In this document: positions 18,317-26,466 of the stretch, piece by piece
How the letters are laid out: the number at the start of each line of letters is the position of its first letter
Numbering within the stretch: the stretch's first letter is position 1
NCBI GenBank assembly: GCA_020832235.1
Contig: JAFIEZ010000007.1
Coordinates: 62,001 to 126,000, forward strand
Source: Bacteroidota bacterium
GTDB lineage: Bacteria; Bacteroidota; Rhodothermia; Balneolales; HLUCCA01
DNA length: 64,000 nt
Direction: 5' to 3'
Made by a program: the position numbers and the translations under genes
Notes under the pieces: generated by a model
What the model was told of the DNA's origin: nothing
The model's database searches: none
Seen by the model: only the letters and a program-made list of their open reading frames with translations

Positions 18317-19381
18317 CTAGCTAAGGTTCCGCTGAACCCATCTCAAAAGTAACATAGCGGCCGCTATTCCACCCCGATCGTTTAAATGCATCCCGTCTAT
18401 GAGGGTATAATAGCCGTAATGATCGGCAATTGTATTCCACGACTGCATCATCACAAACCGCCTGTACGGAGCTATGTTAATCTCGCGTTCCACGCGCGTT
18501 ACATCGTAACCCTTTAATTTTTCAAATCGAGCAGGGCGTTCTGCAATAATCTGCGCCAGTTGATGCTCATCGGAGGGAAGCTCACCGTAATGTATGCCCC
18601 TGATCATCCGGCGCTGCGCTTCATGAAGCTCCAGAACCGTAACACCAAGCTCTGTACAGAGAGTAAGCAGCGCCAAATTGTAGGCTTCAACAGTTTGGTT
18701 GATGGCATCGGTATCTGTTTCGCCGATCATCGGGATGGTATATACTGCAATATGCTTAATTCCAGCCGACCTCAGCGATAGGATGATTTCTCGCATCGTA
18801 TGTATAAATCCATCCAAGGAAAGATTCACAGACACCGGAATGTGTTTACTCCTGCGATAGGAGGCTTCCATATTGGTCGATTGAGCGGCATTCACGTCGT
18901 TGGTCCCGGCCAGAATAGTCACGGCATCGGGTTTGCAGGCAATCACATCTTGTAGCCTCTGCAGCATATTCCATGCGGTGTCGCCATTGATACCGGCGTT
19001 AACGACCTCCCATCCCGATTCACGTATTTCATCACGTACCCGCTGCACATAGTCGTCGCTGCATCGACCGTGCGTAATAGAGTCGCCCAGGCAGACCAGC
19101 ACCTTCGCCGGATAATCGGCTGTTTTTTCGAGCGTTGCATCCACACGAGCAGCCGTATCGGTTAATTCGGCCGCCTCACTTTCCTTTATCCACTGCTGAA
19201 GCCGCTGAAACGGGGTGGATGCATGCGAATCGGCGCTTGTTCGGTAATACCGTTTGAGAAAAGCACCGGGGTGCATGATTGGCAGGGCGCCCCCTCTGGC
19301 ATATACCTGATGCCGGAGGAAGCGATATCCGCCATAGAAAATCAGACCGTAAACGGTGTATTGGATGAGTATGGCAATCAT
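18317..19381 (-). CDS. Membrane-anchored SGNH/GDSL-family hydrolase
   Basis: 354 residues. An N-terminal hydrophobic helix (about 2-20) probably anchors it to the inner membrane. The SGNH blocks are in order: CLGDSITHG (nucleophile Ser), NAGINGDT (oxyanion Gly), AGTNDVN (Asn) and, near the C-terminus, DGMHLND (Asp-x-x-His pair). It should hydrolyse an ester or acetyl group; candidates are carbohydrate acetyl esters or lipids, but the substrate is not told by sequence. It stands between the CARDB protein and the FAD oxidoreductase on the same strand with about 110 bp gaps on both sides, so co-transcription is possible but unproven. Confidence 0.85.
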   Translation of the reverse strand: MIAILIQYTVYGLIFYGGYRFLRHQVYARGGALPIMHPGAFLKRYYRTSADSHASTPFQRLQQWIKESEAAELTDTAARVDATLEKTADYPAKVLVCLGDSITHGRCSDDYVQRVRDEIRESGWEVVNAGINGDTAWNMLQRLQDVIACKPDAVTILAGTNDVNAAQSTNMEASYRRSKHIPVSVNLSLDGFIHTMREIILSLRSAGIKHIAVYTIPMIGETDTDAINQTVEAYNLALLTLCTELGVTVLELHEAQRRMIRGIHYGELPSDEHQLAQIIAERPARFEKLKGYDVTRVEREINIAPYRRFVMMQSWNTIADHYGYYTLIDGMHLNDRGGIAAAMLLLRWVQRNLS

Positions 19382-19491
19382 AGGTTGTTGCAGGTAACAG
19401 GCTGTGAGCGTAATGCTAACGTCGGCAACCTGCCGGATTGATTAATGTATGAAAACCGATGCCGCCATTGTACGATACCCATCCGGTTGAT

Positions 19492-21426
19492 TTAGTTGTT
19501 GTACAAGGAAAACGGATTCAGTGCAAGGTCCAGAAGCACCGCCATTTCCCTGCGCGTCACCGTCTGATTGCGAGTGTTGGCCGACCAGTGGGGCATGAAA
19601 CTTTGCGAGACGAACCAGGAGTTTGCCAGTGCGATAGCCTCTGTTCTACCTGTGCGGTCGGATTCGGCACCCGGCATACCCGACCACTCCCACAAGGCTC
19701 GTACGGCCAGCTGCTGATCTACCGGAAGATTAGATCGATCCATCGCACCCAGTCGATGAGGATGACCCTTACCAGCCAGGCGGTTGTCGATGGCGGCCAG
19801 TTCAACACGGTCTACATTGTTATCGGGATAAAACCAGGTACGGTTTGCCCAGGCCACAGGCTGACCGGTTCCACGCATGATTCCGGCCAACCCAACACGC
19901 TGTATCGACTGAAAATCAGCCTCATACGGCCGCGTATCCACAAAGGGCATTAGCCAGGTATCGGCATCCAATAAGGTTTGCTGCAAGAGGCGAAGATCTA
20001 ACTCGCGTGGTTCCACGCCTTCACGGAGACTTAATGCAGCGGCGGCACCAGCTGCCTGACCCAGCAGCATAACTACAGGTTGTAAACGCGTTGCTCCGTT
20101 CACAATATGCGTTACCGAAATGCTTTTTTCGGCAACAATCAGCCCGTCGATATGTTGCGGAATCATGGTGTAGTACGAAACATTGTAGGAGGGAATGGGA
20201 GGTTTGTCTTCGGTTCGGGCATCTACCTCAAAACCTTCCGGTTTACGCTCATGGTGCAAGTCCAGTGGATAATCACCCACTGCGATGCCCGACATAAATA
20301 GTCCACCCGCATCTTCGCTGTACGGACTTATCATATCTTGCGTGCGCATGGTTCTCATACCAACTACTCTCCGACTTTCACGGATGTAGGGAATAAGTGG
20401 AAAGTGGTCTTCCGTGGGGAAAACATCTTCGGCGATGCCCATATTTCGGTACCCGCCCGCGGTTTGAACGTGATAAATCCATTTGAGGGTAAACTGCTTG
20501 GCTTCTTCCAGGGCAATTTGACGCTCTTCGTGGCTCATACTAAGGATGTCGATGAAGAAGTCGTTACCCATGATAGGCCAGTTAATCATGAAATGATTAT
20601 TCGGAAGCTCACCGTAATTAAACATGTACAGTTCTTCTCCGCTTTCAGGTCCGCAAGGTACTACTTCCCGCTCCGGGTCGCTGCAAAGCTCCCGGCAGGT
20701 GCAGTCGAATACAGAAGGGTCGTACCCCTCCGGTCTGTCGATAGTCATATCGGCATCGGGACCAAAATCGCGTAAAATAGCTACATAGGTGAGGTCTTGA
20801 ATCAGGCGATTTCCAGTTTCCGGTGCAAATTCATCACCGAAGTCGGCTCTTGTCTCCCATCCGTACCGGTATTCGGCACCAGATAAAGCCAGCGCGTCGC
20901 CATATTCATCAGAAGCGATGGTAACCGTGGCCTTAACTTCCAGCTTCCTGCCGTCTTCGCCCACAAAAATAGCACCGGTTACCCGCTCGCCCTCACGCAG
21001 AACCTCGGTTATTCTGTACCCATGGATACGGGTAATATTCAGGTGTTCGTCAATCATTCCGGCCAGAAAGCGTTCGCCTACATGGGGTTCGAAAAGGGTA
21101 TTGCTAACCCATCCGGTTTCAACGGCATCAGGACCACCATAATGACCATAGAGTAGTTCACGGAATTCGCCCCATAGTCCGGAGGGCATCATGTGGTTAC
21201 CATCAATGGCGGCTACACCTGCAGCGGTGAGCATTCCGCCGACCCAGGGTGTTTCTTCAATTACAATAACATCGGCACCCAGGCGGGCCGCTTGAATGGA
21301 GGCCATGGTACCGCTGGCACCGGCCCCGATAACCAGTACATCTGTTTTTAGTTGCTGATGCGTAGGACTGCAGCCCCAGAACCCGACTGCCATCAGTAGC
21401 ATGAATGCTGAAAAAGATAACTTCAT
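19492..21426 (-). CDS. Exported FAD-dependent oxidoreductase lipoprotein
   Basis: 644 residues. The N-terminus ends in VGFWGC, a lipobox-like site (Cys19), so the protein is probably exported and lipid-anchored. The FAD-binding Rossmann motif DVLVIGAGASGTMASIQAAR lies at about 29-48, with ADVIVIEE at the end of its second strand. The overall pattern (GGMLTAAGV, then CTCRELC and PCGP cysteines near 235-255, and a C-terminal S-layer-like extension with WANRTWFYPDN) fits the PF12831 FAD_oxidored family. These enzymes oxidise unidentified substrates and often accompany polysaccharide degradation genes; the nearby GH3 fits that only loosely. The function remains unassigned. Confidence 0.82.
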   Translation of the reverse strand: MKLSFSAFMLLMAVGFWGCSPTHQQLKTDVLVIGAGASGTMASIQAARLGADVIVIEETPWVGGMLTAAGVAAIDGNHMMPSGLWGEFRELLYGHYGGPDAVETGWVSNTLFEPHVGERFLAGMIDEHLNITRIHGYRITEVLREGERVTGAIFVGEDGRKLEVKATVTIASDEYGDALALSGAEYRYGWETRADFGDEFAPETGNRLIQDLTYVAILRDFGPDADMTIDRPEGYDPSVFDCTCRELCSDPEREVVPCGPESGEELYMFNYGELPNNHFMINWPIMGNDFFIDILSMSHEERQIALEEAKQFTLKWIYHVQTAGGYRNMGIAEDVFPTEDHFPLIPYIRESRRVVGMRTMRTQDMISPYSEDAGGLFMSGIAVGDYPLDLHHERKPEGFEVDARTEDKPPIPSYNVSYYTMIPQHIDGLIVAEKSISVTHIVNGATRLQPVVMLLGQAAGAAAALSLREGVEPRELDLRLLQQTLLDADTWLMPFVDTRPYEADFQSIQRVGLAGIMRGTGQPVAWANRTWFYPDNNVDRVELAAIDNRLAGKGHPHRLGAMDRSNLPVDQQLAVRALWEWSGMPGAESDRTGRTEAIALANSWFVSQSFMPHWSANTRNQTVTRREMAVLLDLALNPFSLYNN

Positions 21427-21498
21427 GAATATAACTCGTGTAGTGTTTTGGTTGGATGAGCTGATAAAATACCAAAAACACGGTTAAAATCTGACACC

Positions 21499-21530
21499 AG
21501 TCGGCACGCGAGTCATAACGCGTGCCGACT
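21499..21530. terminator. Perfect 12-bp hairpin between dapA and the FAD oxidoreductase
   Basis: AGTCGGCACGCG (21499-21510) and CGCGTGCCGACT (21519-21530) form a perfect 12-bp stem with an 8-nt loop. It sits in the 5' leader of the oxidoreductase gene and downstream of dapA. It has no T tract; it may end or attenuate dapA transcription, or regulate the next gene. Confidence 0.5.
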
Positions 21531-21645
21531 TCCGGGTGGTGTCTGTGGAGCTCATTATAGGTCTCTCTCAACCACGAACCTATGAATAGATTTTTTTTCA
21601 AACCCGCATCGCTTTTCACACAATACGGGCCTTATCAGAATAACT

Positions 21646-21674
21646 GGACTCACCGGAGGTCAATCCGGTAGTCC
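21646..21674. terminator. Hairpin just downstream of dapA
   Basis: GGACT-ACCGGA pairs with TCCGGT-AGTCC with a one-base bulge and a 6-nt loop, 46 bp after the dapA stop codon. No T tract follows on the minus strand, so the terminator call is tentative. Confidence 0.45.
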
Positions 21675-21719
21675 TGATTAGTCATTAATCTTTCTTCGAC
21701 ACATAGCTAAATACATTCA

Positions 21720-22622
21720 TCATGCCACGTGGGCCACATCAACGCATTTATGATACCAGTCGTTGATGCGCTGCGAAGCACGTTTGAGGCGGTCGGTATG
21801 TTGCAAATCATCCGCATCCAGCGGGAGTCGAACATCTTTGCAGTCGATGTACCCTTCCATTTCGAGCAGTGCCTTTGCAGGAACCGGATTAGACGCAATA
21901 AATAGGGCATTGCTGGCATCCTGCCACATGGCTACTTCTTCGCAAGTAAGGGCACGTTCCAGCGCCATACGGGTGTAAAGTCGCGTGGCTTCGGGCCATA
22001 CGTTGGATGCAACCGAAACAACGCCGGAGCAACCCAAAGCAGCAAAATCCCACATCATGGCGTCGTCTCCACTAAAGACAGGAGCACCGAGTCCGGCACC
22101 GACGTATTTCGGGAAATCATTTACCGATCCGCTGGCTTCTTTAATTGACCAGAAATTCGGGTGATCTCGCAGCGCTGTTATAACTTCGGGCAAAAGCGGT
22201 GTTCCCGCCCTGGATGGAATGTTATAGAGCATACACGGACGTTCTACGGCATCCATCAAACGCTTGAACCAGCCAATCTGGCCTTGAACTCCGGGTTTTG
22301 CATAAATCGGAGTTACCATGAGATAGGCATCAACCCGACGGGTTTCCAGCCAGGCGAGCCATTCCAGCGTTTCATGAAGGCCATAGCCTCCAACCCCGAC
22401 CATAACCGGTACATCGAGGTTCAAATTACAGGTGAAATCAATGATTTCACGTCTCTCGGCAGCAGTAAGGTTCAAACTTTCTCCGGTACTGCCAAGAATT
22501 ACGATGCCGTTACCGGCACGCTCCTGCCTGCGAAGCAGGGTTTCCAGGTTGTCAAAGTGTATCGATCCGGAAGGCAGCATGGGGGTAACCATGGCCGTCC
22601 ATACGATGGTATTATCAATCAT
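21720..22622 (-). CDS. dapA: 4-hydroxy-tetrahydrodipicolinate synthase
   Basis: 300 residues, the normal length. It condenses pyruvate with aspartate semialdehyde in the first committed step of lysine and diaminopimelate synthesis. Family marks are GSTGES near residue 45 (the usual GTTGES with one Ser), YNIPSR, the Schiff-base lysine in SIKEASG (Lys161) and NPVPAKALL near the C-terminus. Related lyases of the same fold (N-acetylneuraminate lyase, KDG aldolase) share these motifs, but the lysine riboswitch in the leader settles the role. The start at 22622 has no Shine-Dalgarno sequence. The aspartate semialdehyde it needs is also on the thrA pathway at 43.5 kb. Confidence 0.95.
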   Translation of the reverse strand: MIDNTIVWTAMVTPMLPSGSIHFDNLETLLRRQERAGNGIVILGSTGESLNLTAAERREIIDFTCNLNLDVPVMVGVGGYGLHETLEWLAWLETRRVDAYLMVTPIYAKPGVQGQIGWFKRLMDAVERPCMLYNIPSRAGTPLLPEVITALRDHPNFWSIKEASGSVNDFPKYVGAGLGAPVFSGDDAMMWDFAALGCSGVVSVASNVWPEATRLYTRMALERALTCEEVAMWQDASNALFIASNPVPAKALLEMEGYIDCKDVRLPLDADDLQHTDRLKRASQRINDWYHKCVDVAHVA

Positions 22623-22662
22623 TATATCTGAGTCTAAGGGTGAATTACATTGCTGTCACCCG

Positions 22663-22781
22663 GATGCTGCATAGAAGGGCATTGCGTTATTACCGCATGA
22701 GGCCATCTCTGAAGTCCGGTTGTAAGCGGGAATCCACCTTCAGAGGATGTATGCGGTAAGTGAAACTACGCAAGCAGCATC
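22663..22781 (-). other. Large nested hairpin between lysine riboswitch and dapA
   Basis: Four arm pairs nest one inside another: 22774-22781 with 22663-22670 (8 bp), 22768-22773 with 22682-22687 (6 bp), 22751-22759 with 22690-22698 (9 bp) and 22738-22745 with 22707-22714 (8 bp), in total 31 perfect base pairs over 119 nt. It begins two bases after the riboswitch P1 helix. A small further hairpin (GGGTGA/TCACCC, 22638-22661) lies between it and the dapA start. No T tract is present, so it is not a classical terminator. It may be the expression platform or an inserted palindromic element. Confidence 0.8.
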
Positions 22782-22782
22782 A

Positions 22783-22960
22783 CCTGGAGCGCTCCACACA
22801 ACCCATTCCCATGGGTTATATGACAGTAGACGGGATTCAGCCCGGACTACCAACCACGTAGGCTTCCGACACCTAAGTGATTTCGGCAAAACGTCCCATC
22901 GGTTGTCGTTAGCGGTTTCGGTACCTTCTACAACTTACCTGACGTTTGCACCTCTTCAGG
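22783..22960 (-). promoter_or_regulatory. Lysine riboswitch (L box) controlling dapA
   Basis: Read on the minus strand, the conserved core elements occur in order: AGAGGTGC-type start (GAAGAGGTGC), P2 arms AAACGTC/GACGTTT, TGCCGAAAT junction, a P3 hairpin with TAGG/CCTA, a P4 hairpin with CGGG(CTGAAT)CCCG closing on CTACTGTC, a P5 hairpin AACCCA/TGGGTT and the final TGGAGCGCT. P1 is short (CCTG with CAGG). The element starts at the predicted transcription start and precedes dapA, the expected target. Lysine binding should lower dapA expression. Confidence 0.9.
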
Positions 22961-22966
22961 AATACG

Positions 22967-22997
22967 AAAATATACTAAACCAATTTTAAGTCACAAA
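22967..22997 (-). promoter_or_regulatory. Bacteroidota-type promoter of the riboswitch-dapA transcript
   Basis: On the minus strand TTTG (22994-22997) is followed by exactly 19 bp and then TATATTTT (22967-22974), one base from the TAnnTTTG consensus. The predicted start of transcription coincides with the first base of riboswitch helix P1 near 22960. Confidence 0.7.
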
Positions 22998-23091
22998 GTA
23001 AAAATCTTGCACCTGCGGGCAGATGGTATAAAAATCAGGCGGTTACGGCGAAATACATAACTGGAAATCACCCTGAAACCTAAGGTATTCA

Positions 23092-23994
23092 TCAGCTTCG
23101 GAAAGATATCCGGTATTGGCCCGGCGTAACGCCAAAAGTTTTTTTAAACGTCTGAGAAAAATGAGTCACGCTCTGGTACCCGAATTCATAGCAGGTTTGG
23201 GTAACACTGTCACCTTTGCGAAGCTGGATTGCTGCTTTATTCATGCGCTCTCGGGTGATGAACTCAACCGGTGAGCATCCCATCTCCTGCTGAAAGTACC
23301 GATAAAGGCTGGCTCTGCTGCAGCAGGCAATCTTTTCGAGTTGCTCAATGGCAATGCGGGTGTGCAAATTTGCGCGGATGAATTGGATAACCGCTTGCAG
23401 GCCGTTGGAAGCAGACGATTTCAGGGAGCTGTCGAGTAAAATTCGGCGTGCCTCCGACTGAAGCATATGAATGATCAGGCGGGAAGTGTTCAAATCAATA
23501 AGCACGTCCCTGTACGGCTGTTCATCGGTAAAGCAGTGAATAATATGATCGAGATTCTGATTCAGTCGGTTGGTGTTGCTGAAATGCGCGTAGTGTCTGT
23601 CGCTGAATTCCCATTCGCCCGAATCCTGCATCCTGGGGTACTGCTCATTGAGCCTGCCTACAATTTCCTGCACTTTGTCGCGGTCGATTTCAATCGTAAC
23701 ACATTGGGTGGGCTTGTTCATTTCGGCATCGGGGAAGTCGATGTGGATGGTCTTTCCAGACGGCACTACAAGCGACTCGTCGGGAACAAATTCGAAGACT
23801 GTACGCTCGTCCATGTGAATCACTTTTCGCCCTGTAATCATCCCGCAGTACAGCGGATTATTAGCCGTGAGTTCTACCAGCTGGCAGGTTTGAAAGGTAT
23901 CATAGATGGAGAACTCGACGTCTTTGCCTCCGTAAATGCGTCGATTTTCGATGAGTTTGTCGGGTTTCGAAGGAAAGGGTAAGGCGTTGATCAT
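23092..23994 (-). CDS. AraC family transcriptional regulator
   Basis: 300 residues. The N-terminal two thirds form a sensor-like domain of the type in AraC regulators that follow alcohol or aldehyde dehydrogenases; the last 100 residues carry two helix-turn-helix motifs (IEQLEKIACCSRASLYRYF and the AraC signature with FGYQSVTHFSQTFKKTFG). It is transcribed away from the aldehyde dehydrogenase gene, with 136 bp between the two starts, so it is probably the activator of that gene and of DUF779. The inducer is unknown. It runs tail-on towards the dapA leader without sharing its promoter. Confidence 0.9.
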   Translation of the reverse strand: MINALPFPSKPDKLIENRRIYGGKDVEFSIYDTFQTCQLVELTANNPLYCGMITGRKVIHMDERTVFEFVPDESLVVPSGKTIHIDFPDAEMNKPTQCVTIEIDRDKVQEIVGRLNEQYPRMQDSGEWEFSDRHYAHFSNTNRLNQNLDHIIHCFTDEQPYRDVLIDLNTSRLIIHMLQSEARRILLDSSLKSSASNGLQAVIQFIRANLHTRIAIEQLEKIACCSRASLYRYFQQEMGCSPVEFITRERMNKAAIQLRKGDSVTQTCYEFGYQSVTHFSQTFKKTFGVTPGQYRISFRS

Positions 23995-24092
23995 ACACGT
24001 TGACCTTGACTAAGATGGCTTGAGAAAGTTGATACGATACCGATAGGATTTGAGACAATACAGAAAGACTAACGGCACTTTATATGGTATCT

Positions 24093-24108
24093 ATAAAAGC
24101 GCTTTTTT
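24093..24108. promoter_or_regulatory. AAAAGCGCTTTT palindrome at aldehyde dehydrogenase promoter
   Basis: A perfect palindrome AAAAGCGCTTTT at 24095-24106, 24 bp before the start codon and just ahead of the Shine-Dalgarno sequence. It resembles LacI-family (cre-like) operators and recurs at the gdh and glpK promoters. Confidence 0.5.
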
Positions 24109-24130
24109 ATCACAATTACAAGGAGATCAT

Positions 24131-25633
24131 ATGTTACACGAAACACCTACATTTAAGGCCAGATACGATAACTTCATCGGGGGCAAGTTTATACCCCCGG
24201 TTGATGGTGAATATTTCGGTGCAAATTCCCCCATCGACGGCAAAGATTTTGCTCAGGTAGCCCGTTCCAATCACAAAGATATTGAACTGGCTCTGGATGC
24301 GGCTCATGCTGCAGCCGACTCCTGGGGACGAACATCGCCAACCCAGCGGGCTATCATTCTCAACAAGATTGCCGACGTTATGGAGGCTAATCTGGAGTAT
24401 CTTGCCCGTGTAGAGACCGTTGATAACGGCAAGGCTATACGCGAAACCATGGCGGCTGATCTGCCCCTGGCCATCGATCATTACCGCTATTTCGCCGGAG
24501 TCATCCGCGCTGAGGAGGGGAGTGTTGCCGAACTCGACGAACACACCGTTTCCATGCTGATTCCCGAGCCACTCGGCGTTGTCGGACAAATCATTCCCTG
24601 GAATTTTCCTATTCTGATGGCGACCTGGAAACTGGCACCCGCTCTTGCTGCCGGTAACTGTGTTGTTATGAAACCCGCAGAGCAAACTCCGGTGAGTATC
24701 ATGGTGCTGATGGAGCTCATTGGCGATCTGCTTCCACCTGGTGTGCTGAATGTGGTGAACGGATTCGGTCCGGAGGCGGGTAAGCCCCTGGCGCAGTCCC
24801 CTCGAATTGCCAAAGTTGCCTTCACCGGCGAAACAACTACCGGTCGACTCATCATGCAATATGCTTCTGAGAACATCATTCCGGTTACCCTTGAGCTCGG
24901 CGGCAAAAGCCCGAATATTTTCTTCAACAGCGTTATGGATGCCGATGATGCATTCTTCGACAAGTGCCTGGAAGGTGCTGCCCTATTCGCTCTGAATCAA
25001 GGCGAAGTGTGTACGTGTCCTTCCCGAATTCTGGTGCAAGAAGATATCGCCGACGCATTTATTGAGCGACTCATAGCCCGTGTGCAGCAAATAAAGCGTG
25101 GTCATCCGCTCGACACCAGTACTATGGTCGGAGCGCAGGCCTCGCGCGACCAGTACGAGAAAATCATGAGTTACATCGATATCGGCAAGCAGGAGAAGGC
25201 CGAAATTCTGGTTGGAGGCAATGCCTGGCAAAGCGCAGGATCCGATATTAACGAAGGCTTCTATGTAGAGCCCACCATTTTTAAAGGACATAACAAAATG
25301 CGCATTTTCCAGGAGGAAATCTTTGGTCCGGTTGCCTCACTCACCACCTTTAAAGACGAAGCAGAGGCTTTGGAAATTGCTAATGACACGCTGTACGGTT
25401 TAGGTGCAGGAGTGTTCACCCGCGACATGCATCAGGCATACACCGTGCCACGCCAAATAAAGGCCGGTAGAGTGTGGGTAAACTGCTATCACTTGTATCC
25501 GGCTCACGCTGCATTCGGGGGATATAAAAAGTCCGGTTTTGGCAGAGAAAATCACAAAATGATGCTTTCCCATTATCGTCAGACTAAAAACTTGCTCATA
25601 TCGTACAACAAAAATGCGTTGGGCTTCTTTTAA
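24131..25633 (+). CDS. NAD-dependent aldehyde dehydrogenase (AldB/ExaC type)
   Basis: 500 residues. It oxidises short aldehydes such as acetaldehyde to the acid with NAD. Motifs are [20 protein letters not shown], the cofactor region FTGETTTGR, the general base Glu in LELGGKSPN and the catalytic pair in [10 protein letters not shown] (Cys294, with Cys296 beside it). An upstream ATG at 24050 is in frame, but the start at 24131 is preferred because it follows AAGGAG at a good distance (a rare strong Shine-Dalgarno here) and gives the family N-terminus ending in DNFIGGKF. The AraC regulator is divergent, and DUF779 follows after 148 bp, the usual partner of this enzyme subgroup. A cre-like palindrome overlaps its leader. 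Confidence 0.95.
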   Translation: MLHETPTFKARYDNFIGGKFIPPVDGEYFGANSPIDGKDFAQVARSNHKDIELALDAAHAAADSWGRTSPTQRAIILNKIADVMEANLEYLARVETVDNGKAIRETMAADLPLAIDHYRYFAGVIRAEEGSVAELDEHTVSMLIPEPLGVVGQIIPWNFPILMATWKLAPALAAGNCVVMKPAEQTPVSIMVLMELIGDLLPPGVLNVVNGFGPEAGKPLAQSPRIAKVAFTGETTTGRLIMQYASENIIPVTLELGGKSPNIFFNSVMDADDAFFDKCLEGAALFALNQGEVCTCPSRILVQEDIADAFIERLIARVQQIKRGHPLDTSTMVGAQASRDQYEKIMSYIDIGKQEKAEILVGGNAWQSAGSDINEGFYVEPTIFKGHNKMRIFQEEIFGPVASLTTFKDEAEALEIANDTLYGLGAGVFTRDMHQAYTVPRQIKAGRVWVNCYHLYPAHAAFGGYKKSGFGRENHKMMLSHYRQTKNLLISYNKNALGFF

Positions 25634-25733
25634 GTCGATATACTAATAAAGTTTATCGATTAACTATGTCGATGGATTTTAAAATCGATACATCAATTAA
25701 GTGGATGTATCCAATTAAGTCGATACATCAATC

Positions 25734-25768
25734 AGCCCGTCCTGCCGGCCACTAACCCGGGACGGGCT
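25734..25768 (+). promoter_or_regulatory. 9-bp inverted repeat between aldehyde dehydrogenase and DUF779
   Basis: AGCCCGTCC (25734-25742) pairs with GGACGGGCT (25760-25768) 13 bp before the DUF779 start codon. No T tract follows. It may attenuate or separate the two genes' expression. Just upstream TCGATACATCAAT occurs twice, at 25685 and 25720. Confidence 0.45.
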
Positions 25769-25781
25769 TAACTTCTGCACT

Positions 25782-26150
25782 ATGGATACCCGAAAAGTGA
25801 TTATGACGGAGGCTGCTGAAAAAGTAGTAGCCGATCTTCGCCAACGATATGGACCGCTCATGTTTCATCAGAGTGGAGGGTGCTGCGATGGCTCGTCGCC
25901 CATGTGCTTCGAGCTGGGTGATTTCAAAACGGGCAGCTCCGATGTACTGGTAGACGAGGTTGAAGGCTGTCCTTTCTACATCGCACGCGACCAATATGAG
26001 TATTGGAAGTTCTCACAGCTTATTATCGATGTCTCACCCGGACGGGGTGCAAGCTTCTCGCTGGAAATCCCTATGGGAGTTCGCTTTATTGTGAAATCCC
26101 GCCTATTTACCGATGAGGAATGGGAAGCGATTTCCTCAGAATCCACGTAA
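25782..26150 (+). CDS. DUF779 family protein
   Basis: 122 residues. The family signature FHQSGGCCDGSSPMC is intact near residues 28-42, with paired cysteines that could bind a metal or act in redox chemistry, and a C-terminal half GRGASFSLEIPMGVRFIVKSRLF. DUF779 proteins are small, cytoplasmic and nearly always encoded next to an acetaldehyde-type dehydrogenase, as here; their biochemical role is not established. The gene is the second of a likely two-gene unit and is separated from it by an inverted repeat. Confidence 0.9.
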   Translation: MDTRKVIMTEAAEKVVADLRQRYGPLMFHQSGGCCDGSSPMCFELGDFKTGSSDVLVDEVEGCPFYIARDQYEYWKFSQLIIDVSPGRGASFSLEIPMGVRFIVKSRLFTDEEWEAISSEST

Positions 26151-26184
26151 CAGCTACCGGTATGTAGTCTGAGGTGGTCGAAGT

Positions 26185-26301
26185 AGCCTGATGCAGGTGG
26201 AGCAGTCTGCTTTGGAGGCTGAAGCCTGATGTACACGCAGGAGTAGTCTGCGTTGGAGGCTGTAGCCTTATGTAAACGCAGGAGTCTGATTTGGGCGGAC
26301 T
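26185..26301. repeat. Imperfect 38-41-bp tandem repeats in intergenic region
   Basis: Units opening with AGCCTGATG or AGCCTTATG begin at 26185, 26223 and 26264, with a further AGCCTAAAG at 26302. Each contains a variant of GTCTGCGTTGGAGGCTG and of ACGCAGGAG. They sit between DUF779 and the nagB terminator. No reading frame or palindrome explains them. Confidence 0.75.
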
Positions 26302-26343
26302 AGCCTAAAGACTAACACCAAGACCGGGACCCGCTGCCAACAT

Positions 26344-26376
26344 AAAAAAGCACCATCCTTTAAGGGAATGGTGCTT
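26344..26376 (-). terminator. Intrinsic terminator of nagB
   Basis: AAGCACCAT (26348-26356) pairs with ATGGTGCTT (26368-26376), with an inner CC/GG pair. On the minus strand the stem is followed by a run of T. It lies 91 bp beyond the nagB stop codon. Confidence 0.85.
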
Positions 26377-26466
26377 CGTAATTACGAGTCGGATAACCGA
26401 CGTTACGTGCAGTACATCTGCACTACATATGGCAGTGTACAGGCTTGTAAGCAGATTGTACGCCGA

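Noticed and set aside
22747-22989. 80-residue plus-strand frame in the dapA leader
   Set aside because: The bases form the lysine riboswitch on the other strand, which explains the sequence better.
24050-24130. Upstream start for the aldehyde dehydrogenase
   Set aside because: The start at 24131 has a strong Shine-Dalgarno and the family N-terminus; the upstream codons cover the palindrome and promoter region.
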